Source of the DNA: Hermodice carunculata
Taxonomy: Eukaryota > Annelida > Polychaeta > Eunicida > Amphinomidae
Direction: 5' to 3'
Length of the DNA: 64,000 bases
Assembly (NCBI GenBank): GCA_964020975.1
Contig: CAXHWN010002465.1
Location: forward strand, 1,481,501-1,545,500
The notes beneath the pieces are model-generated. The model ran no database searches. It worked only from the letters and a program-made list of their open reading frames with translations, and had not been told where the DNA came from. A program made the translations under genes and the position numbers. Of this stretch, positions 50,865 through 63,760 are shown in pieces; position 1 is the stretch's first letter; every line of letters begins with the position of its first letter.

Positions 50865-51850
50865 ATGATGATTTATCACTTATATAAGAATCGGTGTCTT
50901 TATTGGGTCCAAAATAATGGTCACTTTACAAGCTTCCTGGGCCCCAACACCCCCACTAAAGATGCAAGAGATGTCTGTTTGGAACACCCACAGGCCAGAT
51001 GTTGCTCTGGCATTTTGATTTCAAACAGACCCATGACCCATTCACGCTGTAACTTGAACAACAAGCGTTCATGCTTTCAATAGGGTACAAATTTGGACTG
51101 GGTTTTGTTAAATTTTCAAGATACAAGTGGTCAAATTTGAGTAATAGAACAGTCCATTTTATCAGAAGTAATGGGGGGGGGGTAGGACAACTGATAAAAT
51201 AAAACATTTTCTGTAATAACATAGATTATGCGAAGTTTCATACTTATTGATATTTTAAGTTGTGAATGAAACATTTCAGTATTCTAGGGCAAATTGTACA
51301 GTTTGGATCAAAATTAAAAGGGCCCTACCCCGTAAATATGGAATTTTGGGGTTCCTTCCTTTTTGGCTGGCAGGTGGACACAGGGTTGTTACTATCCCAC
51401 CATCCCCATTGGATTATGGATCTGTATGCTTTGGCAGTGTATTCTAGGTGCAAATTACCGGTGTAGACCCCATGTTACAAAAGTGGAGCTTTGTAGAAAA
51501 CGTGAATTTTTTTTGCAAGGTGGCGGATTTTAGAGGTTGAAATTCAAAGTTGGGTCACGCGATTTTTTCTTTCTAATTTGGACCTACATCTTGCTGCTTG
51601 CATCAAGAAAGTATTCTTGCAGTAGATGGCAAAATATTTTCTCATCACATTGCTTGTACAAAATTTAATCAAATTTGTTGTCCATGACTTCTGGATATTT
51701 TGGTCAGCAATGGCTGCCAGGTGAGAAATGAAATGGACATATTGGATTAACATGGCTCTATTATCAGACCTGAATAATATCATAATGTGGATTTGTATCT
51801 GTGGAAAGAGGATACATAAAGGTTAGACATCATAACACATCTTTTGCACC
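50865..51850 (+). repeat. Local duplication unit, part E, copy 2
   Basis: Direct repeat of 27735-28690. The exon-like frame present in copy 1 is destroyed here by several changes, so this copy looks decayed. A G-run is at 51174-51182. Confidence 0.75.
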
Positions 51851-52710
51851 ACTTTTTTTAAAAACAAATCTTATTTGTAAGTGATACCAGTTAAAAACAT
51901 GGCAGCTATGTTGAATTTTGTCCATTTTGGTGACGTCACAGCCTAAGGCTTAGCTTGGAACCGAGGCTTGCTGGTAGCCAATCAATCTCATTCATGTCTC
52001 AGCATTTCGACTGTAAGAACAAATTCACTGACAGGCAGTTTCTTTTGGTGTTTTTGTGCTACATGTTTGAAATTCCTGGGCAGATAAAGTAATTCATACT
52101 TCAGAGGAATGCTTCGGATTACTGAGAGCAAAACGTGACTGCCACGCCTCCACATAACAATCAACATTACAAAAAATGCACATATTACAGAGATTGTTAC
52201 TTAAATTATCTGACATTTAAGATAAAAGCTCCGCACGCTGTGTACAGTGCTTGTAGTTCACAAATTATTTGCATGAAGTTTTCCTCCGGTTTTTGTTTAT
52301 TTTTTATTTTTGTTTTTTTTTTGTTTTTTTTGTTTTTGTTTTTAGCATGGGGACAATAGGAACAGCAAAAGGAGTTCGTGTATGCATAACCACAACAGCC
52401 TCTTTACAATACGCAATAATGTTGGGGACTAATTTTTCTTTCCCATGACATCATAAACTATAACATGCTTACAACCGTTTTCACTAGAAAAGAAAAAGAA
52501 AGTGCTCCATATTCAGATTTTTCCTACAGTTATATTTGCAGTGTCAATAAATAGTGTATTTGTACATTACCTGCAAAGGGTAGGACCTCTATTTAAAGTT
52601 TGGTCTGTATTTTCCAGCGGCTTGTGCTGGTACATATTGATAACCCACCAACAAATGCAGACCTCTATAGATTAGCCCATGTGTTACTATTCTTGAGAAT
52701 ATGTAACCCC

Positions 52711-52742
<32 letters not shown>

Positions 52743-53300
52743 TTTCGCTGGAACCATTTCATATCACTTGATTCTATGATAGGCCCCAGGTTACGACATA
52801 AAAGCCCTCCCTCGGGAACTTTTTTTGTTTGCAATAGGAAGTTTTATTTTGTGACAGATTTAACATTTTGAAAACGCACTGCACCCCTCCCCCCCCCTTG
52901 AAAAATGAGATACCATCATTTAATTATCGTGTGTGACAGAACGGGAAAAATAAGCACATGAATAATATCCTGGCCATTGATTTTTATAAGGCAAGTGTAT
53001 AGGACAAGATGGAATTGTAATTAGGAGACATATACCGGCCTATCCAGTGTACTAGTATGTTGTGTGTTGATGTCAGTGCCATGTGTTTGGAATAAAGTAG
53101 TCCGTCCGTTGAGAGGCCAGAGATGCCAACATTTGAAAAAGCTGCTTCAGGTACAAAACACGTGACGATCAAATCTCCACATATTTATGCTCGGGTGGAT
53201 ATTAAATGAGTCATTTGCTCTCAGCCCACCCCTAGTGCAGACTCATAATGATCACGTAAAGACACCCCCCTCCCCTGTTGATGACCCTGATTTTAAAGGG
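51851..53300. other. No supported gene
   Basis: It contains a C-run with a long T-run (52710-52746), T/G-rich words at 52290-52340 and a second C-run near 52890. No coding segment is recognisable. Confidence 0.4.
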
Positions 53301-53830
53301 TTTTTTTGTAAATCTTTTTACATATGTAAAAATACGTTACACATGCGTACAATAAATTCTTTATTCCACCTGAGTAAAACTATTTCACATATGTGAAAAA
53401 GTTGCACGTAAGTGAAATAGTTTTACACATATGTACAAATATATTATATATATATGAAATAATGATTACTTTACACATGTAAAATGGATTAACACACAAG
53501 CGAAACTCTTTTACACATATCTTATATAACGAGAAACTTAACAAATCCCAAAATCTGTAAACCTAAGTACCGTTTACACACTATATATACAAATGTATCT
53601 TTGTTTCAGATATGAACAAAACTATTTCACAGAGGTGTAAAAGAATTTCATATATATGAAAAAAATTACACATACCTGTTAAACTTTTACATATTATATG
53701 GAATTGTTTTTCACATGTTTATGTATAATACAGGTTTTATTTTGCACATGTGTGAAAGAATTTCACGTGTGTGTAAGTTTGTTTTACATATGAAAATATA
53801 TCATTATTACACATATGAATATAATGCTCC
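53300..53830. promoter_or_regulatory. Cluster of CACATATGTG-type palindromes (E-box-like)
   Basis: About twenty variants of ACATATGT, CACATATGTG, ACACATGT and CACATGTG, most flanked by TTT or AAA, recur every 15 to 30 bases (for example 53317, 53386, 53427, 53744). CATATG and CACATGTG are E-box cores (CANNTG). There is no fixed period, so it is not a simple tandem repeat. The regulatory role is a guess. Confidence 0.4.
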
Positions 53831-53839
53831 AGCTTGTTT

Positions 53840-54380
53840 CAACTTCAGTTATACATGGGTGGGTGGTTGAACTAGGATAAGCTGTCCAGCTAGAAAGACA
53901 ACATATTGGTTCGGGGGTAAGACAAATTGTTCTTATCTGAACCTGTACTATGTAAATTTAGTAATCGTGGTTTGTTTGACAGCTGTTCTTCTTTCATAAT
54001 GAAGCTCTGCATTTATAAGCAAACCTTCACGTATTTAGCTAATTCATCATTTGCCACGTTCATCTTTATTTCTTATTATGTGGGTTGGCTTTGCTGAATA
54101 TTTAGCTTAGACAAGGAGCCGCTACTCAGAGAGACATGTACGGGTAATAGGCTCCGAAACATGTTGAGTAGTTACCCACTGAAGACCCTTTAATTTATTT
54201 GGGCTAATACAGCCTATGTCAAAATTTTACAGAGGAACGTGTGCAATATGGACAATAGTACTTCCATATGTATATAGGTTAGACAGGGCCAGGTTAGCTT
54301 TTGAGGATTAAACGTTCGGACTGCGGAATAGGGCAATGACTACTAGGAAGTGGTTCTGGGCAAAAAGACACAAATACAAA
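53840..54380 (-). repeat. Dispersed repeat family R1, copy 3, inverted
   Basis: The reverse complement matches copies at 11980-12620 and 22330-22960, with all diagnostic words present (TTAGCTTAGACAAGGAGCC, ACTCAGAGAGACATGTACGGGT, ACTTCCATATGTATATAGG). The block continues with CGTTCGGACTGCGGAATAGGG, GACTACTAGGAAG and GGCAAAAAGACAC, matching the N-terminal end of the cysteine-cluster gene piece (11.90-11.97 kb). Confidence 0.75.
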
Positions 54381-55326
<946 letters not shown>

Positions 55327-56158
55327 AATTTTTTGTTTTATTTGTTTGTTTGTTTATTTGACCAGGATGATAGGGTTGGCAATTGAAGGACATTGTAATT
55401 TAAGAATTGCCTTTACCAGAGGTATGAAGTATGGCTGTGGAATGAAAGAATACGTCATAATGAGACGTAATTTGGATCTTCCAGTAGAATTTGGTGCAAT
55501 CCGGTAAATAGCTCCTTACTGGGGGTTATGTTTATTTATCACTCATAACACGAGGCGAAAATCTGTGCCGTACCTCAGAAAGCGCGAAGTTACACAGATT
55601 CTAAGCGACCCGGGCGATCGGACAGTTCTACGGTAAGCAATGGTCAGAGAGTCCTTACACGGTAATTTACATCAAGAGTGTAACACATTTTATCCATATA
55701 GTGGGATATAATGTACTGCGATTGTGCTCATGGCGCTTATCGTTATACTGCAAAATGACTTGCGGGTTGGCCCTTTCTTTGGCAAGGATTTCCGGTTTAT
55801 ATAAATACATGGATTCGTGTCATATACTAAATGTTGCACTTCCCTTGTGTGACTGCATAATGCAATGGAAGTTTGAGTTATTGTTCTGCTGTGTTTTAGA
55901 ACATTGAGATGTATTTCATGTAGTGTTGTAGATAAAGACCGTTCAATAACTCAATGTGGGTCTGTCAACTAGTACACAAATGTGTGTCAACGGAATTGGA
56001 ATTCCTGAGTGTTTGATACTGAAGTGCATACCATGTGTGGCACTTCTCATAATGTGTGGCTGTAGGTTAGGACTTGTAGGTGTGATTTTGGTTATAATCC
56101 TGTAGTGTGGTCTCCTTTCAATGCTGAAACTGCCCAGACCTTTTAACTTTGTGTATGT

Positions 56159-56206
<48 letters not shown>

Positions 56207-56339
56207 GAGTAAAGCTCATGCAACAATTGAATCGAGTAAAAAAATGCATAATTGATAAAGGACTATACTTAAAAGCATTGGGGAATTCATGTCATCGACA
56301 GTTGTTCTGCTGATTGAAAAGCCCATTGATTCTGTTTTC

Positions 56340-56560
56340 AGTAGAGGGTCGGAAAGTGGTTGCCCGTACTCCGTACTGGGGCTTTTTTATTTTGCGTACA
56401 GCGTAGAGAAAAAATTATTCACCGTATAGCGTACTGACAGCAAACCATATACTCGGTACTGATCAAAATTTATTATGCGTAAAGCGTACCAGCAACACAT
56501 GTAATATTCGTACCTGTACTGAAAAAAAGGGGAAAAAAGGCAACTCGCGGCGAAGTCAAC
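56340..56560. repeat. Cluster of GCGTAC/GTACTG words
   Basis: Phrases such as CCGTACTCCGTACT, GCGTACAGCGTAGAG, CCGTATAGCGTACTGA and GCGTAAAGCGTACC recur about every 50 bases over 200 bp. It is absent from the other unit copy, so it is a separate insertion. Confidence 0.5.
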
Positions 56561-57443
56561 ATTATTCACAGTTTGCCTAACTGATACAAAATTTGTATCT
56601 TACATGTGACATTCTCATTCAGTTCAGATAATTGAATTAACTTAAAGGTGTTTTTTTTTTTGTCTGAGAATGATATTCTGATTGAGTGAGACGATTGAAT
56701 TGTGGTTACCAGCCCTAACGAGCAAATAGGCTGCCATTTGCTCACATTAGGTCATGGTGACATCAAAATCCAATCATTCATCTTGCCAGGTAAGATATGC
56801 ATGCTGCGAAATTTGAGCAAAATACATGGAGGTATTCTGTAGATATCGCAGTAAGGAGAATGTGCAAATCCGGACGGACGGACGGACAACCCGAAAACAG
56901 AAAGGGTCCCCCATGGGGCGGACCTTTAATAGCAGGAAACATTAATGCATACTTGCATCACATTCGTATGGTCACAGGGCTTTCGCAAGATACAACAAAA
57001 AATATTTAAAATGTTGCAGTTATAGCATACATTGATACATTGAAAATATTTTTCGCTAATAAACGGTGAAAGCGTACAAGGTGATCTGTACAGACCATTC
57101 ACATCTACCCGCACACCAATAAAAAGTAATACTGTGAAATACATGATTTGTGACTGTAGCAGGCACCACGGAGTATTTTGGGTTGAGTTAAGTAGACCCT
57201 CATATTTTGCAGTTTTTAACCAATATTTATCACTATTTTAATTTTTCAAAGTCGTCAAAATTGATAAATTGAGTGTCGCCTGCCACGGGATATGGAGTTT
57301 GGGGATAGGAGCCCCCAGCAGGGCGAAGAGGTGGGGCAAAGCCGTGCATTATATATGCCACAAAGTAACACCAGCAGTAAAGGATTGTTGCCACCAGAAG
57401 CACACAATTAATAAACATGGATTTCACAAATATTTTAGGGCAA

Positions 57444-57788
57444 TCAAAAAGATCCCATTTTACACAACTTAGGCAAAACAATTTCAGTTGGGCCTACTAT
57501 TTTCTGTCTTGTCCAGATTCCTGAGAAAAACAATTTTTCTTGATCGTCCAGTTTGAATAACCGCATGATTTGTTTGGCTATAAGCACTGAAACCGGGGTA
57601 TACTTAGCCCTCAAGTGAAAGAGAGAGGGAGAGTTCTGCAGGGAACGCAATATGTAGGTAATCAGTTTTTCAACTTGCAAGACTGATGCATGAAAATGAA
57701 AGGTTAAAGATACCGTGCTAATCAAAATGTGGAGGCGCTCATTTACAACACTAACAGATTTCTGCAAACTGCGGCTGCCTATAAACAT
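57444..57788 (-). CDS. Open frame conserved in both D copies (copy 2), unrecognised
   Basis: This 114-codon minus-strand frame matches the one at 50216-50560 through its whole length. The stretch KQIMRLFKLDDQEKLFFSG is identical in both, and changes cluster around the middle (SPSLFHLRAKYTPV against SPSNFKLRAGYAPV). Same comments as for copy 1. Confidence 0.4.
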   Translation of the reverse strand: MFIGSRSLQKSVSVVNERLHILISTVSLTFHFHASVLQVEKLITYILRSLQNSPSLFHLRAKYTPVSVLIAKQIMRLFKLDDQEKLFFSGIWTRQKIVGPTEIVLPKLCKMGSF

Positions 57789-57930
57789 ACGTATCTGTAG
57801 ATATTATAATCAAGTTTGGCGTGTATTGTTTTTTGATCCATCTTCATTTTCCCACAGGAAGGGTGTGTGAGAGAATAAACATTAACTAAAAACAAAATTT
57901 TTGCTTAACAGCAAACCCGTGTGTAGAGGT

Positions 57931-58520
57931 TTTGCTGGGGACGCTCACATTTTTTTCTACCCTTTCTAAGGAGAGACTATTTTACATGTTAGCATTATGT
58001 TGTTATCTGATGTACTGATATGCATGAATTAAATGTGATGAAATCTGCTGACTGGCATCCAAGAAAACATAGGCACCGCGCGGAAAGGTAAATATATTTA
58101 TTTTATGTAAGTCTCACCTGCTTACAATATGCCAAAACATATATACTGAAAACAAGGTATGCTCGACCACTCTTCGTACAGTTTCGAGAGGCTATCAGAA
58201 GTTCATTATATCCATTATTTACATATTTTCAAACTATGTGTAGAAAGAGAGAATGTCTTTTATTCAGGTATTTATATAGGCTCTTGGAAAAAAGTCTGAT
58301 CAATTTACTCTCCTGGTTTTCAAATACAGACGTCACTTTCTCCATTACATTCAAGTTTAAAAAATTTGGTTCTCACTCATGCGATTAACCAGCGGTTGCC
58401 TTTTATCCCCATAAAGTCACACTCAAAATTACATTATTAATTCATTCTATACATCATTATCACAAGGAAGCAAAACCGATCATTCGCTGGTACCCTATTT
58501 GGGCCATACCTCCATGTTTC
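57931..58520. other. No supported gene
   Basis: AT-rich spacer to the right of the duplicated unit. No recognisable feature. Confidence 0.35.
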
Positions 58521-58523
58521 TAT

Positions 58524-58835
58524 TCATAGGAGGGCCACTCCACGCTTGAGCAGAGCCAATGCACGTCTGTGTTTGCGCGACGTCCCCATGCGCAGGTATT
58601 TTTTTTCCGATTCAAAGGCGTGTTTGAACAGTCTATATATATACTCTTTGGTTGTTTTTTTTATTCCGACACCACGAATTGCAATATCCCGGGCCAAGGC
58701 CATTTGCCGTTGGTCGGTAAGGACGTTCCACAATTTACATCGTATTGTATTTTTTCTATTTACCCACATGTGCGGGCTTTCGTAATCGCGCAGCCATTCA
58801 AGGTCCATTTTATTGAAGAAACTCTGATGGCTATG
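58524..58835 (-). CDS. Terminal exon of an unrecognised gene
   Basis: After an acceptor-like GCCATCAG the minus strand is open for about 100 codons to a TGA at 58524. It reads SFFNKMDLEWLRDYESPHMW, then IRCKLWNVLTDQRQMALA, then TTKEYIYRLFKHAFESEKKY, then KHRRALALLKRGVALL. The basic, helical content with ALARDIAIRG resembles a DNA-binding or recombinase-associated helical domain, but I cannot name the family. It could pair with the upstream exon at 59345-59621 on the same strand. The join was not proven by phase. A mobile-element origin is possible. Confidence 0.45.
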   Translation of the reverse strand, partial: HSHQSFFNKMDLEWLRDYESPHMWVNRKNTIRCKLWNVLTDQRQMALARDIAIRGVGIKKTTKEYIYRLFKHAFESEKKYLRMGTSRKHRRALALLKRGVALL

Positions 58836-58961
58836 ACTCTTTGTACTCAGTTACGTTTGTTCTGATGTGTAACTGCCCAAATAAATATTCGTGTGAGGAT
58901 TTGTGCTTCGTCCGTAATTGCCAGTCTGCACCACATAGTGTATGATTCTATTGTAATGCGC

Positions 58962-58988
58962 AGGTCTGTATTGGCAATACAGACCTGT
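58962..58988. repeat. 27-bp palindrome
   Basis: CAGGTCTGTATT and AATACAGACCTG face each other across a three-base centre (GGC). The half-site word GTCTGTATT is also found near the tips of the 235-bp near-palindrome at 59.9 kb. Confidence 0.75.
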
Positions 58989-59344
58989 AAATACAGACTT
59001 GACCTCAACTGTTCACAGGTTATTTCGACCCCACAATAACAAACACCAAATGACAATTGCTGCAAAATCACTTGTTATTTCACTGAAAAGAAACACACTG
59101 ATTCATTTAAATACCATACGGTTTAATGATCACTCACCACCTGAACACAATATAGTTCACTTTCGTCATTTGTACATTATTTGTTTACAAATTATTTCTA
59201 AATGACCTTTGCTCTCTCTTGACAAAAAAATCATTGCATTAACTTACACATTTTAGACAAAAGCTACACGCCTATCTGACCGAAAATAATTGCCATGCTA
59301 AATTGATTCATTCAATAATCTTAATTTAATACAAACCAGCCTAC

Positions 59345-59621
59345 CTTCAAGTTCTTTTGATCGTGGTCTGATAGAGTAAAACACATATGGGCTGTTCTCT
59401 TCTTGCACCATGGGGAGGTCGCGGGCACATGCAATGGTTGATTGAAGCTCCTCATATTAAATTTTTAGGTCCTCACATGCTGAAAGTTCGGAGTCTAAAT
59501 GACCGCAAATTTGGGTAAGCTCAAAGTCCATTGCATCGTCTTCAACGTCATTTTGAAGAAGCTGGGTCAAATTTAAATCATCCAAATCAAAATTCCATGC
59601 ACTTTGCTGTGAAGAGGCCAT
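59345..59621 (-). pseudogene. First exon of an unrecognised gene, frame interrupted once
   Basis: An ATG at 59621 opens an acidic segment (MASSQQSAWNFDLDDLNLTQ, then LTQICGHLDSELSACED). One in-frame stop interrupts it, and the same frame then continues (YEELQSTIACARDLPMVQEE, then PYVFYSIRPRSKELE) to a good donor GAAG|GTAGGC. Continued protein-like content after the stop suggests a recent inactivation or a read error. The family is not recognised. It may form a unit with the exon at 58.5-58.8 kb. Confidence 0.4.
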
Positions 59622-59883
59622 TTCCACCGCCAAGATAGTTACGGCAAATGCAAAAAAAAAGTGAACTGCACCCATTGAATGAAAATTCTCAGAATGAAAA
59701 TTCTGGACTGGCAACCTTGAAAGGACGTGCGAACAGTGTCCTGCGATCCAAGAATTCCTATCGCTTTGTGTGTCTGCACGCGCTGCCAAATACCCTTTAC
59801 CCAAGTGTTATGGGGACCATTAATTTAAACCGCCTGAATGAATGAACATTATTGGCTGCAATACAATAGAATTATACACTATG

Positions 59884-60118
59884 TTAGATAATGTTCTTGG
59901 CTATGGTCTGTCGCCAAAATACAGACCCATGCACTCGGACGGTAAACAATGACCTTTGACCCGTGTGGGCACCCTCGAATGGACCTTTGTGACCTCGGCT
60001 TCGCCTCGGTCACAAAGATCCATTCTCGGGTGTCCACACGGGTCATTGGTCATTGTTTACCGTCCGAGTGCATGGGTCTGTATTTTGGCCACAGACCTGG
60101 CCGCGAACATTATCCTAC
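59884..60118. repeat. 235-bp near-palindrome (fold-back element)
   Basis: The arms, about 115 bases each, face each other around a short CTTCGCC centre near 60000. The inner 93 bases match at all but about seven positions (words ACAGACCCATGCACTCGGAC and GGTAAACAATGACC in both arms). Outer parts (TAGATAATGTTC against its complement) are less alike. Transcribed RNA would form a long hairpin. It resembles a fold-back MITE. No target duplication was identified. Confidence 0.8.
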
Positions 60119-60479
60119 ACATATTTCTTACACAGGTCTATTGGTGATAAGATGGGGTTGGCCATCCCATGTCCCCGTACATGTAGATGGCGGCGTTCGG
60201 TGTCCTCTTGCCCCAGAAGTATCTGCATGACCTGTTGTGTATTGCATTTATGCAGGACAATTTTTTTTGTCCCCAAACTGCCGCTGCGTGGTCATAATTG
60301 GCGGGACTAACGTATTGTACGCTCCTCGTACGGCCTTCCTCCGTGTGCCTTCGACTTTGAAACCACGAGCCAAGAAGTCGGTGGGCTACATTACCTATTT
60401 AATTCTTTATCCATGACATTGAAATCAAGGTGCTCCGTGAATCATGGCCCAAGGAATTTATATTTATTTGTTAATCCAG

Positions 60480-60860
60480 TCTGTGCCTGACCACAGACAT
60501 CTTGTTTTTCCTCGAAAACTTTATTCTTCATTCATTCATTCATTCATTCATTCATTCATTCATTCATTCATTCATTCATTCATTCATTCATTCCATTTAT
60601 TAATTTGTGGTCAGGTTTTCTCGGACACTGTTGTCCCGAAAGTACCAAACTTAGCATCGTGATAGACCTAGTAGCGAAGTTTTGCGTGTTGTTTGGAACA
60701 GTCATGATATTCAAATCTATTCAAATTAGAGGCATATTAGTGGAAATGTTAAATCTTCTATATCTTCATAAATTTTGGTTTAAAAATATTTTTGATTATT
60801 GCCAAAAAATTACATACTTACTCAATCAACAAAGCAATTGGGAAAAAGGGCATGGCGCTA
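60480..60860 (+). repeat. Dispersed repeat family R2, copy with (ATTC)n
   Basis: A CTTGTTTTTCC head is followed by (ATTC)n (60529-60592), then TTTGTGGTCAGG, TTCTCGGACACTGTTG, ACCAAACTTAGCATCGTGAT and GTTTGGAACAGTCATGAT. This is the R2 order with another microsatellite. Confidence 0.65.
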
Positions 60861-61097
60861 TGCAAATCCCTCTTGCAGAAAGTGAGACAAAATACACAGG
60901 ACAGACAGAACAAACCAGAACAAACAGAAGGAAGGACAGACATGGACAAGACAGAAAGTGGGGCGTCAGCTGAAAAAAAAAAGAAAAGGAATTTCATAAA
61001 TTTACTAACTAGGAAATCAATGATAATAATGATAGGAAGAAGAGCAACAGCAAACCCAAGCAGAGCAATCATACCCACGGGAATCCCATAAAAGATA

Positions 61098-62945
61098 CAG
61101 CGTAAATTTAACCAATGCCTACAGTTTTGAAACGCTCAGTGGCAGATATACATTCGTGGACATCTAAAAAAATGCCTCTATTTTCTTCAAAAGAGCAATC
61201 GGGTGAGCCATGAAGCAGAGTCTGAAGGGTAAATGGAGCAATATGGACAATTTTAGAGTGTAAACTTCGCCGAAATTGGTCAAATTTTGGACAAGTGAAA
61301 AAATAATGAAAGGTATCTTCATTAGATGAACCACGAACGCAGTCAGGTGGATCTTTTACCCCAATTTTGAACAGATAGCAGTTAAGAGGGCTGGCTCCTA
61401 AACAAAGACGAGTGGGTTGAATAGCGTTAAGTCTATTGCCGACAGTAAACAATTCTGGATATTTAGAGGATCGGGACACCGCTTTATAAATCTTGGATTT
61501 AAATACAGATACAGAGTTTGAGTTACGTGTTGCAAGTGGTAGCAGATTCCAGAGTCTAACAGTAGAAGGAAAGAATGACTTATGAATAAATCTGTTCGAG
61601 CTTGGAAATGGGAAAGGTCGAATGGGCGACGGGTATTGAAAGATGGCACTCTGGAAGGTATAAGAGAGCATAACATATCTGGTACAAGCTTATTAACAAT
61701 TTTGTACATAAGGATTAGTTTTGCTGACTCTCTACGCTGAGCCAAAGTGTGACAGCCAACTTCTTCATATAACCGTTCAATACTTGTTCCGGGCATAGCA
61801 CCAGTCACAATGCGAGCAGCCGAAAGTTGAACATCTTCAAATCTTTCAGTATCTGAATTAGTGCAGCCACTCCACACTGGACTAGCATATTCCAAAATTA
61901 GCTAAATGAAGGAAATATATATTGTCTCTAATGTTCTTCGATCCAAAATATATTTCAAACCTTTCATAATGTTAATCAATTTATTCGCTTTTATTATAAT
62001 TTCATTTATATGGCCATTCCATCGAAGATCTGTACGTAATAATACTCCAAGATGTCTGTGTTCGAATGTGTCATCCAGAACATGACCTTGAAACATAATT
62101 GGCGGGTGAGAGGGAGAAACACTTTTCCGAGAAACCAGCATGCATTGAGTTTTTTTAGTACTAAAAGTAACAAGCCAATCTTTAGACCACTGTTCAATGT
62201 CGGACAGATCGGCATTGAGTGTATCTGCTGGAGTAATAGGGTTTTCAACAGTAAGGTAAAGAGACGTATCGTCAGCGAACATTTTTATATCAGATCGAAT
62301 AATATCTACAATATCATTGATATATATATAAGAAAATGTAATGGCCCGAGGACAGAGCCATGAGGCACGCCTGCTTGGATATGTCCCCAAGAAGAAGACT
62401 GACCATTGATGACCACCTGTTGGTAACGATTCGAAAGATAATTGCCAAACCAATGCAAGAGATTTCCAGAAACTGCGGCTCTACTGAGCTTGTACAATAA
62501 CGCGGGGTGCCACACTTTGTCAAAAGCTTCACTAATATCTAAAAAAATAACTCTAACTTCCTTTTGTTGATCAACAGCAAGACATAGTTGATCGTAAAGA
62601 GCAAGCAGCTGATTGTAGAGTCGCCTGGTATAAAGCCTGACTGGTGGGCAGAAATTATCAAGTTTTCACGAAAAAATTTTTAAAACATGTTTAAACACAA
62701 TTTTAAAAAAAAAACTCTGCCAGTACAACTAAGGAGGGATATTGGTCTATAATTGTTCCATAAGGATTCAGTGCCTTTTTTTATGCAGCGGTGACACATT
62801 AGCATTTTTCCATTTTGAAGGAAATTCCTTCTTGGAAAGTGAGAGATTGAAAAGGTGAGTAAGGGAAATAAATTTTCTAGATGGAGTTGTCATGATAAGC
62901 TTAACACATGGGTCTATTGCTGAAGCAAAATCCTATAGCATATAA
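61098..62945 (-). mobile_element. LINE (CR1/Jockey-type), 5'-truncated, broken copy
   Basis: Reading down the minus strand: FPSKWKNANVSPLHKK (about 62.82 kb), HQSGFIPGDSTINQL (62.63 kb), VRVIFLDISEAFDKVWHP (62.54 kb), NYLSNRYQQVVINGQSSSWG with GVPHGSVLGPLHF (62.43-62.33 kb), FADDTSLYLTV at the catalytic box (62.27 kb), WSKDWLVTFSTKKTQCMLV, HRHLGVLLRTDLRWNGHI, then MEYASPVWSGC and RLWNLLPLATR. The tail has a Cys/His group (CVRGSSNEDTFHYFFTC) usual for the end of these proteins. Several frame changes separate the pieces, so it is inactive. The endonuclease half is missing. The 3' end is near 61.1 kb. Confidence 0.88.
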
Positions 62946-63265
62946 ACAAAGTTGTGAATTTAATTTATGTTAAGTTCACTAAATTTCCTAACAACACACG
63001 TGACACCCCCACCCGCATACAAGCTGGTTGCTGTTGATATCTTGGAAACGCTGTTATGCAACTAGACATAATTGAACTATGAGAGCCTGGCGTCCATACC
63101 TATAAGTACAGAGGCTGGATGCCCTGGGGCTCGCCCTTTTCATCCCTAGGGAGTATAACTGCGTTGGTGGAGTAGGTCTGCATTGTGTAACCAAGGAGGC
63201 GTCATAGTCTGAAGCCTCCATGGTGTGACTACCCATCACGAATAAGCTAGTGCTGACTGAGAGGT
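62946..63265. other. No supported gene
   Basis: Spacer between the LINE and the next repeat. Nothing recognisable. Confidence 0.35.
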
Positions 63266-63269
63266 GTAA

Positions 63270-63760
<491 letters not shown>

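Larger units (their letters stand above)
55362..57930 (+). repeat. Local duplication unit, parts A-B-C-D, copy 2, without the P-like element
   Basis: Parts A and B are joined here without insertion. The sequence TTTATCACTCATAACACGAG (55535-55554) contains the 8-base empty site CTCATAAC. Parts B, C and D follow in the same order as at 48.1-50.7 kb. A GA tract is at 56173-56205, and a block with repeated CGTAC words at 56360-56530 lies between C and D only in this copy. Confidence 0.8.
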
